The notes: a model not told the origin generated them from the letters alone. A stretch of DNA of 64,000 nucleotides from Rhodothalassiaceae bacterium (GCA_026004935.1 BPKC01000001.1:868001-932000); one strand, 5' to 3'. Numbered from the stretch's first letter, positions 1 to 8,999 are shown. A program made the numbers and translations.

Positions 1-90
1 GCGCTGCGTCACGCCGAAGCCGGGCTCGGCCACGGCACCGTGCCGGTCGATCCGATGTGGATGGTCCCGCCCGCCGGCGGCACCGGCTAG
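1..90 (+). CDS. 3' end of an upstream gene (partial)
   Basis: The first reading frame is open from base 1 to a TAG at 88-90 and encodes a 29-residue tail ending in PPAGGTG. It lies 110 bases upstream of ispG on the same strand. In many proteobacteria the gene before ispG is rodZ or another helix-turn-helix/DUF4115 membrane protein, so this could be its C-terminus. That rests on gene order only; the visible residues are too few and too low in complexity to identify a family. Confidence 0.45.
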   Translation, partial: ALRHAEAGLGHGTVPVDPMWMVPPAGGTG

Positions 91-200
91 CGCCCGGCTC
101 CCGTCTCGGCGGGCGCCCCCTTGTGTTTTGCCGCGTTCTCGCCCATTTTGCCGGCGAAGGCGAGACACCGTGCCGGGCACGGCTGACGAGGGCCGGATTG

Positions 201-1358
201 ATGAGCGTCAGACCCTATCGCGACATCCATCGCCGCAAATCCCGCCAGATCATGGTGGGCTCGGTGCCGGTCGGGGGGGACGCCCCGATCTCGGTGCAGT
301 CGATGACCAACACGCTCACCTCCGACGTGCGGGCGACCATCGACCAGATCCGCCGGCTCGAGGAGGCCGGGGTGGACATCGTGCGCGTCTCCTGTCCGGA
401 CGAGGAGTCGACGGCGGCGCTGAAGACCATCGTCCGCGAGGCGAAGGTGCCGATCGTCGCCGACATCCACTTCCACTACAAGCGCGCGCTCGAGGCGGCG
501 GATGCGGGGGCGGCGTGTCTCAGGATCAACCCCGGCAACATCGGCTCGGCCGAACGCGTGAAAGAGGTAGTGCGCGCGGCCAAGGCCAACGGCTGCGCGA
601 TCCGCATCGGCGTGAACGCCGGCAGCCTCGAGCGGCATCTGCTCGAGAAATACGGCGAGCCCTGCCCGGAGGCGATGATCGAATCCGCGCTGGATCACAT
701 CCGCCTGCTGGAGGACAACGACTTCTTCGAGATCAAGATCTCCTGCAAGGCCTCGGACGTGTTCCTGGCGGTCGCGGCCTACCAGGGCCTGGCGGAGGCC
801 TGCGACTACCCGCTCCATCTCGGCATCACCGAGGCGGGGGGGCTGAGAGACGGCACCGTGAAATCCGCGATCGGGATCGGCTCGCTGCTGTGGGCCGGCA
901 TCGGCGATACCATCCGCGTGTCGCTGTCCGCCGATCCGGTGGAGGAGGTCAAGGTCGGCTTCTCGATCCTGAAGGCGCTGGGCCTGAGGCACCGCGGCGT
1001 GCGGATCGTCTCCTGCCCGTCCTGCGCCCGCCAGGGCTTCAACGTCATCAGGACCGTCGAGATCCTGGAGGAGCGGCTGGCGCACATCGCGACACCCATG
1101 TCGCTGTCGATCATCGGCTGCGTGGTGAACGGGCCGGGCGAGGCGCGCGAGACGGACATCGGCCTCACCGGCGGGGGCAACGGCATCCACAAGGTCTACA
1201 TTTCCGGCGTGCCGGACCACAATGTGCCGAGCGAGGAGATGATCGACCACATCGTCGCCCTCGTCGAGCGCAAGGTGGCCGAGATCGAGGCGGCGAACGC
1301 CGCAAAGGCGCAGGAAGAGACCGCCGCGGGCCCCGTGGCCGAGTCGCCGGCGGCCTGA
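201..1358 (+). CDS. ispG: 4-hydroxy-3-methylbut-2-enyl-diphosphate synthase (IspG/GcpE)
   Basis: A 385-residue [4Fe-4S] enzyme of the non-mevalonate isoprenoid pathway that reduces MEcPP to HMBPP in the cytoplasm. The protein starts [16 protein letters not shown]. It shows the N-terminal barrel motif [13 protein letters not shown], then the C-terminal cluster-binding motifs SCPSCARQG and [10 protein letters not shown], giving the expected cysteines. The frame is open upstream to an ATG at 57, but family members start at the ATG at 201, which has a GAGGG ribosome site about nine bases upstream. The last 25 or so residues are an Ala/Glu-rich tail outside the conserved fold. Length is normal for the bacterial form without the plant insertion. 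Confidence 0.97.
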   Translation: MSVRPYRDIHRRKSRQIMVGSVPVGGDAPISVQSMTNTLTSDVRATIDQIRRLEEAGVDIVRVSCPDEESTAALKTIVREAKVPIVADIHFHYKRALEAADAGAACLRINPGNIGSAERVKEVVRAAKANGCAIRIGVNAGSLERHLLEKYGEPCPEAMIESALDHIRLLEDNDFFEIKISCKASDVFLAVAAYQGLAEACDYPLHLGITEAGGLRDGTVKSAIGIGSLLWAGIGDTIRVSLSADPVEEVKVGFSILKALGLRHRGVRIVSCPSCARQGFNVIRTVEILEERLAHIATPMSLSIIGCVVNGPGEARETDIGLTGGGNGIHKVYISGVPDHNVPSEEMIDHIVALVERKVAEIEAANAAKAQEETAAGPVAESPAA

Positions 1359-1436
1359 GCGGACGCGTCCGCCGTCGGGTGGCGGGGGCGGCGCCCGGGA
1401 GCCTTGAAGGCTGCGTCGTGAAGCGGTGTTTCCATC

Positions 1437-3299
1437 ATGGCCCGCCCGCCTGAACCGCCCTTCCTGCTGTTCGAGGACCACGGCGCAGCGGACCGGCCCT
1501 ATCGCGGCCGGCTGTATGCGGGCGCGGCGCGCATCCTGCAGGCCCGCCGCTTCGACGAGGTGGGGCCGCTGCTGGACGAGCTCGACGCCGCGCGCCGGGC
1601 CGGTTTCCATGTGGCGGGGTTTCTCGCCTACGAGGCGGCCGGCGCCTTCGAGCCGCGGCTTGCCCGCGTGCTGCGGGAGCCGGGACCGGGCGAGCCGCCC
1701 CTCGCCTTTTTCGGCATCTTCCGCAGCGTCCGCCATCTCGACCGCACCGCCCGCGACGCGCTCGTGCCTTTGGGCCGGGAGGGGCCGCAAGAGGTGGGGC
1801 TCCGGCCGGCATGCTCGCGCGAGGTCTTCACACGGGCGGTGGAAGCCGCGCGCGAGGCGATCGCGGCGGGCGAAATCTATCAGCTCAATCTCACATTCGC
1901 CGTGCGGCTCGAGGGGATCGGCGAGCCGTTCGCCTTCTATGACCGGCTGTGCGCGATGCAGCCGGTGGCGCACGCGGCGTATCTCGATCTCGGAGAGCGG
2001 CAGATCCTGTCGCTGTCGCCGGAGCTGTTCGTCGCCGCCGAGGGCGAACGGATGGTGACGCGGCCGATGAAGGGCACGGCGGCCCGGCACCGGGACCCGC
2101 GGGCGGACCGCGCCGCCGCCCGCGCGCTCGCAGCCGATGCGAAGAACCGGGCCGAGAACCTCATGATCGTGGACCTGCTGCGCAACGACCTCTCGCGCCT
2201 TGCGCTGCCCGGAAGCGTCGCGGTGGAGCGGCTGTTCGCGGTCGAGGCCTATGCGAGCGTCTGGCAGATGACCTCGACGATTGCGGCCCGCACTGCGGGG
2301 CCGGTGATGCTGAAGGATCTCTTTGGGGCGCTGTTTCCCTGCGGGTCGGTGACGGGCGCGCCGAAGATCCGGGCGATGGAGTGGATCGCCCGCCTCGAGC
2401 GCCATCGCCGCGGCGTCTACACCGGGGCCATCGGCTGGGCGGAGCCCCTGTCCGGCGAGGGAGGCCGGCCGCCGCGGCTCAGCTTCAATGTCGCGATCCG
2501 CACCGCGGTTGCGGACGGCGGGGGCGGTGCCGTGCTTCCCGTCGGCGCCGGGATCGTCTGGGACAGCAGGGCCGGGGCCGAATACGAGGAATGCCTGCTC
2601 AAGGCCCGCTTCGCCCTCGAGGCGGCCGCCGCGCCGCTTGCGCTGATCGAAACCATGCGCTTCGAGCCGGGCCGCGGATTTCCCCTCGCCCGCCGCCACA
2701 TCTGCCGCCTGCTCGCCTCCGCGCGCGCCTTGGGGTTTCTCGCCCGCCGCGACGAGATCGAGGCCGCGCTCGCGGAATGGGAGACCACGCAAGGGGGCCA
2801 CGCCGATGCGCCGATGCGGGTGCGCCTGAGACTCTGGCGCGACGGGCGGATCGCGGTGGAAAGCCGACCGCTGGACGGGCGCGCCGAACCCCTCAGGGTT
2901 CTGCCGGTTGCCGGCGGCCGGGACCCGCGGGATCCCTTCTGCCGGCACAAGGTGTCGGACCGGGCGGTGCTCGACGAGGCCCGAGAGCGGGCGCGGCGGG
3001 CGGGGGCGGACGAGGTCCTCTTCGTCGGCCGCGGCGGCGAGCTGCGCGAGGGCAGCTACACCAGCGTCTTCATCCGGATGCCGGACAGCGACCTGCTGCT
3101 GACCCCGCCGCTGTCCGCGGGAATCCTGCCCGGCGTGCTGCGTGCGGAGCTTCTCGCCACCGGCCGGGCCCGGGTGGCGCGGCTCGGGCTTGCGGATCTC
3201 GCCCGCGCCCGCGACGTCTTCATGGGCAATGCTCTGCGCGGCCTGATGCGGGCCGAGGTCATCGGCGCCGATTGCCACAATATCGCCGTGAATTATTAA
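1437..3299 (+). CDS. pabB: Fused aminodeoxychorismate synthase component I / aminodeoxychorismate lyase (PabB-PabC)
   Basis: A 620-residue fusion that makes p-aminobenzoate for folate. Residues about 1-390 are a chorismate-binding PabB domain, with NRAENLMIVDLLRNDLSR, then SVWQMTSTI and the signature PCGSVTGAPKIRAMEWI. Residues about 400-620 are a class IV PLP-aminotransferase domain (PabC, 4-amino-4-deoxychorismate lyase), with RRHICRLLASARALGF and the late GELREGSYTSVF segment. Component II (PabA) is not in the window. The start at 1437 lacks a strong ribosome site, but the first residues match the family. It follows ispG by 78 bases and may be co-transcribed with it. Confidence 0.93.
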   Translation: MARPPEPPFLLFEDHGAADRPYRGRLYAGAARILQARRFDEVGPLLDELDAARRAGFHVAGFLAYEAAGAFEPRLARVLREPGPGEPPLAFFGIFRSVRHLDRTARDALVPLGREGPQEVGLRPACSREVFTRAVEAAREAIAAGEIYQLNLTFAVRLEGIGEPFAFYDRLCAMQPVAHAAYLDLGERQILSLSPELFVAAEGERMVTRPMKGTAARHRDPRADRAAARALAADAKNRAENLMIVDLLRNDLSRLALPGSVAVERLFAVEAYASVWQMTSTIAARTAGPVMLKDLFGALFPCGSVTGAPKIRAMEWIARLERHRRGVYTGAIGWAEPLSGEGGRPPRLSFNVAIRTAVADGGGGAVLPVGAGIVWDSRAGAEYEECLLKARFALEAAAAPLALIETMRFEPGRGFPLARRHICRLLASARALGFLARRDEIEAALAEWETTQGGHADAPMRVRLRLWRDGRIAVESRPLDGRAEPLRVLPVAGGRDPRDPFCRHKVSDRAVLDEARERARRAGADEVLFVGRGGELREGSYTSVFIRMPDSDLLLTPPLSAGILPGVLRAELLATGRARVARLGLADLARARDVFMGNALRGLMRAEVIGADCHNIAVNY

Positions 3300-3388
3300 A
3301 GATATGTTCAGCGATTTCGGCTATCCCCGGATCATGGTCGCGATTCCGACATCGGGATCGCCAGCATGACCGGCAAGGAGAAGAGGCC

Positions 3389-3568
3389 ATGTCCCCGCAG
3401 GCCGAAAAACGCGAGCTGGGCGCCGGCCGGATGGCGCTCGCCCGCCAGCTGATCCGCCATCTCGGCTTCGAGGCTGCCGCGGAGACCTGCCGCCAGAACG
3501 GCTGGCAGGACATCCTGGAGGAGATCGAGCGGCGCCGCGCCGCCGTCTCGCCCGGTACGGCGGGCTGA
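3389..3568 (+). CDS. Small conserved-looking hypothetical protein (59 aa)
   Basis: A 59-residue charged protein beginning MSPQAEKRELGAGRMALARQ. It has one predicted amphipathic helical core (ARQLIRHLGFEAAAETCRQ) and a helical C-terminus with EEIERRR. A strong AAGGAGAAGAGG ribosome site stands directly upstream of the ATG, so translation is likely. It lies 89 bases after the pabB fusion on the same strand. It has one cysteine, no membrane segment and no signal peptide. I do not recognise the family. Codon use (G/C in nearly all third positions) agrees with neighbouring genes. Confidence 0.6.
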   Translation: MSPQAEKRELGAGRMALARQLIRHLGFEAAAETCRQNGWQDILEEIERRRAAVSPGTAG

Positions 3569-4387
3569 GCGCCGCACCGCCGCCCGGGCCTGATCGGGTA
3601 CGCCGACATCACGCTCGGCTGCGGCAGCCGCCCGGCGTTCCCGCCGGCTTGCCGCGGTGCCGATGGCGCCGGGTGCCGGAACCTTCGGCAAAGCGCAGCA
3701 ACCCCGCAGCGGGAGAATCGGCCGCCGCCGGTCTTGCGCCGCTTGCCGCTGCGCCGGTGCACTGCCGGCACCACAAAGCGATCCCGCACCATCGTTTAAC
3801 GCCATGGCCGGCCGACATAAGATCCTGAAAAGCCGTATATTTTAAGCTTCAACCAATTCTTCGTGATACGGCTGCGTGCCCGCGGGCGCCCGCTCGTGAA
3901 ATTTTCCCTTGGCAAAGCGGGGGCCGCGTGGAATATGGTGCGCCGCGCTCGTGCCCCGGCACGACGGAGGAGAGAGAAGGCGGCCGAGGCTCCGCCCTTG
4001 CCTGTCGGGCAGGTGATGCCGTAGAAGCCTTCCTCTCAACCGAGAGCGCACGGGCCATCGGCGGCACGTCGCGGGACCGGTCCTTCGGGATCGCCACTGC
4101 TGCCGGTCCATGGAAGAAGGAAAGGGGAGGCTGCTCCGGCAAGAGCGGGGCCTGCGGCGATGGCGGGCGGAGACCGCATCGGCGGGCGCGAACCCGTTCC
4201 GGACCGGATCCGGCAGGCGCAAGCAGTCCTGACGGTGCGGCGTTGACGGCCCCTTTCCGTTCCGGGATCGCACGTGCCGGTCATCGGCCCGGTCATGGAT
4301 CCGTCGTCTCGCCCGGCGGGGCGCGATGGCACGAACGGGCCCGGGAAGGGTCGACAAAGCATGAGGGAAGAGTCAGTGGGACGGACA
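3569..4387. other. Long gap / probable leader before the TonB operon
   Basis: No convincing gene was seen in these 819 bases. The open frames that cross it have no ribosome site and biased shadow-like composition. Around 3789-3875 lies an A+T-rich island, unusual in this window, holding a promoter-like sequence and an 8-bp inverted repeat, AGCCGTAT at 3831-3838 with ATACGGCT at 3866-3873. If the promoter is real, the TonB operon mRNA would carry an untranslated leader of about 500 bases. Confidence 0.5.
3812..3841 (+). promoter_or_regulatory. Candidate sigma-70 promoter for the TonB operon
   Basis: CCGACA at 3812-3817 and TATATT at 3836-3841 are separated by 18 bases in the only A+T-rich stretch of the gap. 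The -10 box fits well and the -35 box is moderate (four of six). It points toward the DUF3450 gene about 545 bases downstream. The distance is long, so a closer promoter may exist. Confidence 0.3.
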
Positions 4388-5218
4388 ATGCAGCGAACAC
4401 TCAAGACACTCGCCTGCACGGGCCTGATCGCTGCGACGGCATGGTCGTTCGCCGCGACCGTGCGCGCGCAGGAGGCCGAGCAGACGCCGCCGCCCGCGCC
4501 GCCTGTGATCGAGCCCGGTCCGAAGCTTGATCAGGTGTTCTCGGAGGCGCTTCAGGTGATCAAGACGGCGCAGGCCTCCCAGGAGCAGATCGACAAGATT
4601 GCCTCCGAGACCGACCGCCTGTTCCGCGAGTATTCGACGAAGCTCAAGGAGATCGAAAGCCTGCAGGCCTACAACGCCCAGCAGGAGCGGGTGATCCGCG
4701 ATCAGCAGGCCAAGATGGCGGAGATCCAGAAGTCCATCGACGGGGTCGTCGCGGTGCGCCGGGGCATCACGCCGCTCATGCTCGAGATGCTGGAGGGGCT
4801 CGAGAAATTCGTGGAGCTCGACGTTCCCTTCAAGATCGAGGATCGCAAGGCGCGCCTCGAGAGGCTCAAGGACTACATGGACGATTCGGACATCTCCGCG
4901 CCGGAGAAGTTCCGCCTCGTGCTCGAGGCCTATCAGACGGAGGTCGAGTACGGCCGCACGATCGAGGCCTATGAGGGCACGGTCAACATCGATGGCACCG
5001 ACCGCGTCGTGAACTTCCTGCGCATCGGTCGCGTGGTGCTCGCCTATCAGACGCCGGACGGCGAGGAGCAGGGCTTCTGGAACCCCCACACGCGTCAGTG
5101 GGAGCCGCTGCCCGACAGCTATTCGACGCAGATTCGTGACGCCCTGCGCTACGCCCAGAAGCAGGCGGCGCCCAATCTCTACATCCTTCCTGTGACGGGT
5201 CCGGAGCAAGCGAAATGA
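4388..5218 (+). CDS. DUF3450 periplasmic protein of a TonB2-type system
   Basis: A 276-residue exported protein with a Sec signal peptide (MQRTLKTLACTGLIAATAWS, cleavage near AQEAEQ). A long coiled-coil follows (about residues 40-115: repeated Glu/Gln/Lys heptads such as AQQERVIRDQQAKMAEIQ), then a compact C-terminal domain. The layout matches DUF3450, which in Vibrio TonB2 clusters precedes the TtpC-type ExbB. It overlaps the next gene by ATGA. An in-frame ATG at 4361 would add nine residues before the signal peptide; 4388 gives a more typical signal. It may help gate or assemble the motor complex at the inner-membrane periplasmic face, which is inferred from context. Confidence 0.82.
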   Translation: MQRTLKTLACTGLIAATAWSFAATVRAQEAEQTPPPAPPVIEPGPKLDQVFSEALQVIKTAQASQEQIDKIASETDRLFREYSTKLKEIESLQAYNAQQERVIRDQQAKMAEIQKSIDGVVAVRRGITPLMLEMLEGLEKFVELDVPFKIEDRKARLERLKDYMDDSDISAPEKFRLVLEAYQTEVEYGRTIEAYEGTVNIDGTDRVVNFLRIGRVVLAYQTPDGEEQGFWNPHTRQWEPLPDSYSTQIRDALRYAQKQAAPNLYILPVTGPEQAK

Positions 5219-6654
5219 CCATGAAGAAGACCATGATCTCACTCGGCCTGTTCGCGGCCGCCCTGATCGCGAGCCCGGCGCTCGCCCAGGAGTCGGGCGG
5301 ACAGGCGGACAGGCCCCAGACCGAGACCGCCAAGCCCGCGGATCTCGACGCGCTCTTGCAGCTCGTCGAGCAGGGGCAGCTCACGGAAAACAGGCTGCAC
5401 CGTCAGCGCGAGGCCGAGTTCAAGGCGCGGCGCGACCAGCAGGCCAGGCTGCTCAGGGAGGCCGAGGCCGAGCGGGACCGCGAGGCCGCGCGTGCGACCC
5501 AGCTCGAGCGCCAGATCCAGCAGAACGAGGAGCGCCTGCGCGATCTGCAGCGCACGCTGCAGGAGCGTCTGGGCGAGCTCAAGGAGATGTTCGGCGTGAT
5601 CCAGCAGGTTGCCGGCGATGTCCGCGGCCAGGTGGAAAGCTCGCTGATCTCCGTGGAGACGGGCCGCGATGCCCGCGTGCCGGCTCTGGACAATCTGATC
5701 CAGAAGGCGTCCAGCTCCTCCTCGCTGCCGTCGATCGACGAGATCCGCGTGCTGTGGACCGAGATGATGCGCGAGATGGTGAAATCGCGCGAGGTCGCGA
5801 AGTTCCCGCACACGGTGATCACGGCGGCCGGTGACAAGAAGACCGTGGATCTGGTGCGCGTCGGCAACTTCAATCTCGTCTCGGACGACCAGGGGGTCTA
5901 CTACAAGTACGACTCCGAAAACGACAAGGTCGTCGAGCTGCCGAAGCAGCCGTCCTCGCGATTCACGGCCACCGCCGCGGCGCTGGCGGAGGCCCAGCCG
6001 GGCGAGGTCGTCGGTTTCGGCATCGACCCGACCCGCGGTCAGCTGCTGTCGATGTTCGTGCAGGCTCCGTCGCTGCGCGAGCGCATCGACCAGGGTGGCG
6101 TCATCGGCTACGTCACGATCGCGCTCGGCATCTTCGGCGTGCTGCTTGCGATCTACAAGATGATCGCGCTCGCCATCGTGAACGCGAAGGTGCGCGCGCA
6201 GATGAAGGCCGAGACCGCGAGCGACGGCAATCCGCTCGGACGCGTGCTCAAGGTCTACGAGGAGAACCGCAACGTCGACGTCGAGACGCTGGAGCTCAAG
6301 CTTGACGAGGCGATTCTGCGCGAGACGCCGGCGCTCGAGCGCGGGCTCACCATGATCAAGCTGATCTCGGCGGTGGCACCTCTGCTCGGTCTGCTCGGCA
6401 CCGTGACCGGCATGATCGCGACCTTCCAGGCGATCACGCTGTTCGGCACCGGCGATCCGAAGCTGATGGCGAACGGCATCTCCCAGGCGCTGGTGACCAC
6501 CGTGATCGGTCTCGTGGTCGCCATCCCGACGCTGCTGCTGCACAGCTTCGTCTCGGGCATGGCGCAGCGGGTGATCCATGTTCTGGAAGAGCAGAGCGCG
6601 GGTCTCGTCGCGCTGCATGCGGAAAAGGAGCATGGCGGTGCAAGTGCTGCTTGA
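5215..6654 (+). CDS. TtpC-like MotA/TolQ/ExbB proton channel protein with large periplasmic domain
   Basis: A 479-residue protein: signal peptide at 1-24, a long coiled-coil region rich in Arg/Glu/Gln (about 30-130), a periplasmic domain to about residue 295, and then three membrane segments of the ExbB/TolQ channel fold (VIGYVTIALGIFGVLLAIYK; LISAVAPLLGLLGTVTGMIA; LVTTVIGLVVAIPTLLLHSF). The LGLLGTVTGMI motif is the proton-channel signature. The pairing of an extended coiled-coil ectodomain with an ExbB-like C-terminus is that of TtpC, the extra subunit of Vibrio TonB2 systems. The start codon overlaps the preceding stop, and the next exbB starts inside its 3' end. Confidence 0.9.
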   Translation: MTMKKTMISLGLFAAALIASPALAQESGGQADRPQTETAKPADLDALLQLVEQGQLTENRLHRQREAEFKARRDQQARLLREAEAERDREAARATQLERQIQQNEERLRDLQRTLQERLGELKEMFGVIQQVAGDVRGQVESSLISVETGRDARVPALDNLIQKASSSSSLPSIDEIRVLWTEMMREMVKSREVAKFPHTVITAAGDKKTVDLVRVGNFNLVSDDQGVYYKYDSENDKVVELPKQPSSRFTATAAALAEAQPGEVVGFGIDPTRGQLLSMFVQAPSLRERIDQGGVIGYVTIALGIFGVLLAIYKMIALAIVNAKVRAQMKAETASDGNPLGRVLKVYEENRNVDVETLELKLDEAILRETPALERGLTMIKLISAVAPLLGLLGTVTGMIATFQAITLFGTGDPKLMANGISQALVTTVIGLVVAIPTLLLHSFVSGMAQRVIHVLEEQSAGLVALHAEKEHGGASAA

Positions 6655-7165
6655 TGCCTACAACGCCATCCTGATCTTTCTCGAGAAGGGCGGTCCCGTC
6701 CTCTACGGGGTGATGATCGTCACCTTCTGGATGTGGATGCTGATCATCGAGCGGCTGTGGTACTTCTTCGCGGGTGCCAAGGCCGACATCCAGAAGGTTG
6801 TGGCGGCCTGGGAATCGCGGCCGGAGCGCCGGTCCTGGTACGCCCACAAGATCCGCCAGGCGATGATCGCTCAGGTGTCGGAGAACCTGAACGCCAATGT
6901 CGAGATGATCAAGACGCTGGTCGCCACTTGCCCGCTGGTCGGGCTGCTCGGCACGGTGACGGGCATGGTGACGGTCTTCGACGTGATGGCGGTGCTGGGC
7001 AGCGGCAACGCGCGCGCCATGGCCGACGGCGTCTCCAAGGCGACCATCCCGACGATGGCCGGCATGGTGGCGGCGCTGTCCGGCGTGTTCGTGAGCAGCT
7101 GGATCGAGCGGCGCGCGCGCCGGGAGACCGAGCGGCTCGCCGATTCGCTGACGATGGACCACTGA
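6632..7165 (+). CDS. exbB: ExbB/TolQ proton channel subunit
   Basis: A 177-residue inner-membrane protein with three membrane segments: one near the N-terminus (VLYGVMIVTFWMWMLIIERL), then CPLVGLLGTVTGMVTVFDVM, then ATIPTMAGMVAALSGVFVSS. It has the GLLGTVTGM channel motif. Being short, it resembles ExbB2 of TonB2 systems rather than the longer classical ExbB. The ATG at 6632 follows AAAAGGAG and lies within the last 23 bases of the upstream gene, so translation is probably coupled. With the ExbD proteins it would couple the proton gradient to TonB. Confidence 0.93.
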   Translation: MAVQVLLDAYNAILIFLEKGGPVLYGVMIVTFWMWMLIIERLWYFFAGAKADIQKVVAAWESRPERRSWYAHKIRQAMIAQVSENLNANVEMIKTLVATCPLVGLLGTVTGMVTVFDVMAVLGSGNARAMADGVSKATIPTMAGMVAALSGVFVSSWIERRARRETERLADSLTMDH

Positions 7166-7303
7166 TGCCGGCGGGGCCGGGCGCGACAGGCGTCCGGCCC
7201 CGGCCATCGGTGGCGGGGGCCGGCATCCGCGTAGTGCCCGCCGTCCAGGAAAAGCGGCGGTTCCGGGCGGCCCGGCCCGGCAGACAGATGGGTTGCGAGA
7301 TCG

Positions 7304-7711
7304 ATGCGCAAGTTCAGCAAACGCAAGGATGAAGCCGAGATCAACATGACGCCGATGCTCGACATCGTGTTCATCATGTTGATCTTCTTCATCGTCACCG
7401 CCTCCTTCACGAAGGAGATCGGACTCGAGATCAACAAGCCGCCGCCGTCCGAGGATCAGCCGAAGGACGACGAGAACAAGGCGCTGCTGATCCAGGTCGA
7501 CCGTGCGAACCGCATCTTCATCGATTTCCGGCTGGTCGACATCGGCTCCGTGCGGGCCAACATCGAGCGTTTCCATGCCGAGCATCCGAAGGGGCCGGTT
7601 GTCATCCAGGCCGCGCCCGACACCAAGGCGGGCATCGTGGTCAGCATCTACGACCAGGCCCGCCAGGCGGGCGTCTACAACGTCTCGATCGCGGAGCCGC
7701 GCGAGTACTGA
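7304..7711 (+). CDS. exbD: ExbD/TolR subunit, first of two tandem copies
   Basis: A 135-residue protein with a basic cytoplasmic N-terminus (MRKFSKRKDEAEIN), one membrane helix (TPMLDIVFIMLIFFIVTASF) carrying the conserved Asp needed for proton transfer, and a periplasmic TolR-like domain. It is separated from exbB by 138 bases, the largest gap in this operon before the second copy. A 66-nt stretch around the membrane helix (7336-7401) is identical to 7891-7956 in the second exbD, although the periplasmic domains differ. Confidence 0.94.
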   Translation: MRKFSKRKDEAEINMTPMLDIVFIMLIFFIVTASFTKEIGLEINKPPPSEDQPKDDENKALLIQVDRANRIFIDFRLVDIGSVRANIERFHAEHPKGPVVIQAAPDTKAGIVVSIYDQARQAGVYNVSIAEPREY

Positions 7712-7861
7712 TGAACGCCGGTCGGCGGACGCCGGCGGCGGATTGTCGGAAGCCGCACGGGCTCCTATATTGAGAACGGGGAGAGGCCAGCATCAGCGGG
7801 CGATGTCGATCCGGACCAGCGGTGCCAGGATTCGTCGGCGCGTGTGAGGGAAGATCGCGGA

Positions 7862-8260
7862 ATGCGTGAAAAGCAGCAGGAAGAGGAACTCGAGATCAAC
7901 ATGACGCCGATGCTCGACATCGTGTTCATCATGTTGATCTTCTTCATCGTCACCGCAACCTTCATGAAGGAGGCGGGGGTCACGGTGGAAAAGCCCGAGG
8001 CGCTCACGGGCGAACGGCAGGATCAGGCCAGCATCATCGTCGCGGTCACGGACAAGGACGAGGTCTGGGTCAACAAGCAGGTCGTCGACATCAAGGCGTT
8101 GCGGCCGCTGATCGAAAAGCTGCACGCGGAAAACCCCAAGGGCACCGTGGTGATCGAGGCGGACAGGGATGCGCGCGCCGGGCTCATGATCCAGGTGGCC
8201 GATGCCATCCAGGCCGCGGGTGTGGGCACGGTCGCGGTCTCGACCGAGGAGAGGCGGTAG
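7862..8260 (+). CDS. exbD: ExbD/TolR subunit, second tandem copy
   Basis: A 132-residue ExbD paralogue. After MREKQQEEELEIN comes the same membrane helix as the first copy, then a distinct periplasmic domain beginning KEAGVTVEKPEALTGERQDQ. The ATG at 7862 has GAGGGA about ten bases upstream; a GTG at 7844 is an alternative. It lies two bases before tonB. Two ExbD genes in one operon suggest a heteromeric ExbD pair in one motor, or two interchangeable subunits. This is inference. Confidence 0.94.
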   Translation: MREKQQEEELEINMTPMLDIVFIMLIFFIVTATFMKEAGVTVEKPEALTGERQDQASIIVAVTDKDEVWVNKQVVDIKALRPLIEKLHAENPKGTVVIEADRDARAGLMIQVADAIQAAGVGTVAVSTEERR

Positions 8261-8262
8261 TC

Positions 8263-8886
8263 ATGACCAGATATGTCCCGGCAGTGCTGATCGCGGCGGG
8301 CGTCACCGCGCTGCTGTTCTTCTTCATGCAGGCGCTGGTCGCCAATCCCGAGGTGAAGCTGTCAAACATCAAGCCCGTGGTGTTCACGGACGTGATCCAG
8401 GTCGAGAGGCCCGAGACCGTGCATCGCGAGACGCCGGAGGTGCAGAAGCCCGACATGCCCGAGGCGCCCCCGCCGGATCTCAACATCCCGAAGGCATCGG
8501 TCAGCGGCGCGCGGCAGTCCATCAGCTTCTCGCGGGTCAGCCTTGACGCAGGGATCGATATCGGCCGGGTCGACATAGGCGGTGCCACGGAAGGCGACTA
8601 TCTGCCCCTGGTCCGCATCCAGCCGGAGTACCCGCCCCGGGCGGCCGAGCGCGGGATCGAGGGCTATGTGATCGTGGAGCTGACGGTCACCCCCGACGGC
8701 ACCACGAAGGACATCAAGGTCATCGAGGCCGATCCGCCGGGCTATTTCGAGCGCGCGGCCATCCGGGCGGCGGAGAAGTTCCGCTACAAGCCGCGGGTGG
8801 TGAACGGCCAGCCCGTCGAGGTGCAGGGCGTGCGCTACATGTTCACGTTCCAGCTTGACGACAGCGATGGGCGGCGCCGGCGCTAG
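8263..8886 (+). CDS. tonB: TonB family energy transducer
   Basis: A 207-residue TonB: short cytoplasmic start, one signal-anchor helix (VLIAAGVTALLFFFMQALV), a Pro/Glu-rich periplasmic linker (about residues 45-80; PEVQKPDMPEAPPPDLNIPK), and a C-terminal TonB domain (YPPRAAERGIEGYVIVELTV, then FRYKPRVVNGQPVEVQGV). The linker is short, as in TonB2 proteins. It presumably energises one or more outer-membrane TonB-dependent receptors, none of which is encoded in this window. Confidence 0.94.
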   Translation: MTRYVPAVLIAAGVTALLFFFMQALVANPEVKLSNIKPVVFTDVIQVERPETVHRETPEVQKPDMPEAPPPDLNIPKASVSGARQSISFSRVSLDAGIDIGRVDIGGATEGDYLPLVRIQPEYPPRAAERGIEGYVIVELTVTPDGTTKDIKVIEADPPGYFERAAIRAAEKFRYKPRVVNGQPVEVQGVRYMFTFQLDDSDGRRRR

Positions 8887-8999
8887 CGTGCGGCATTCGA
8901 CAGTTCCGGCCCCAATGAAGGAAAGCCCGCGCCCGGCCGGCCCCAGATCATGACGGCGTCATGCGGCGGTGCGCCGCGGTGCGGGAGGAGGAGCACGAA

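Noticed and set aside
87-3278. Open frame of over 1000 codons on the minus strand across ispG and pabB
   Set aside because: It is antisense to two clear genes, rich in Arg/Ala/Gly/Pro with no family features; such long antisense frames are expected at this G+C content. The same applies at 8883-11804, 19218-21365, 38352-40493 and 42534-45659.
4087-4190. Cobalamin-riboswitch-like words (GCCACTG, then AAGG, then GGAGACCG) upstream of the TonB operon
   Set aside because: The core elements (the GGGAA...GGTG...AA...CC block and CCCGC-ACTGT) are absent and the spacing is wrong; the matches look like chance in G+C-rich DNA.
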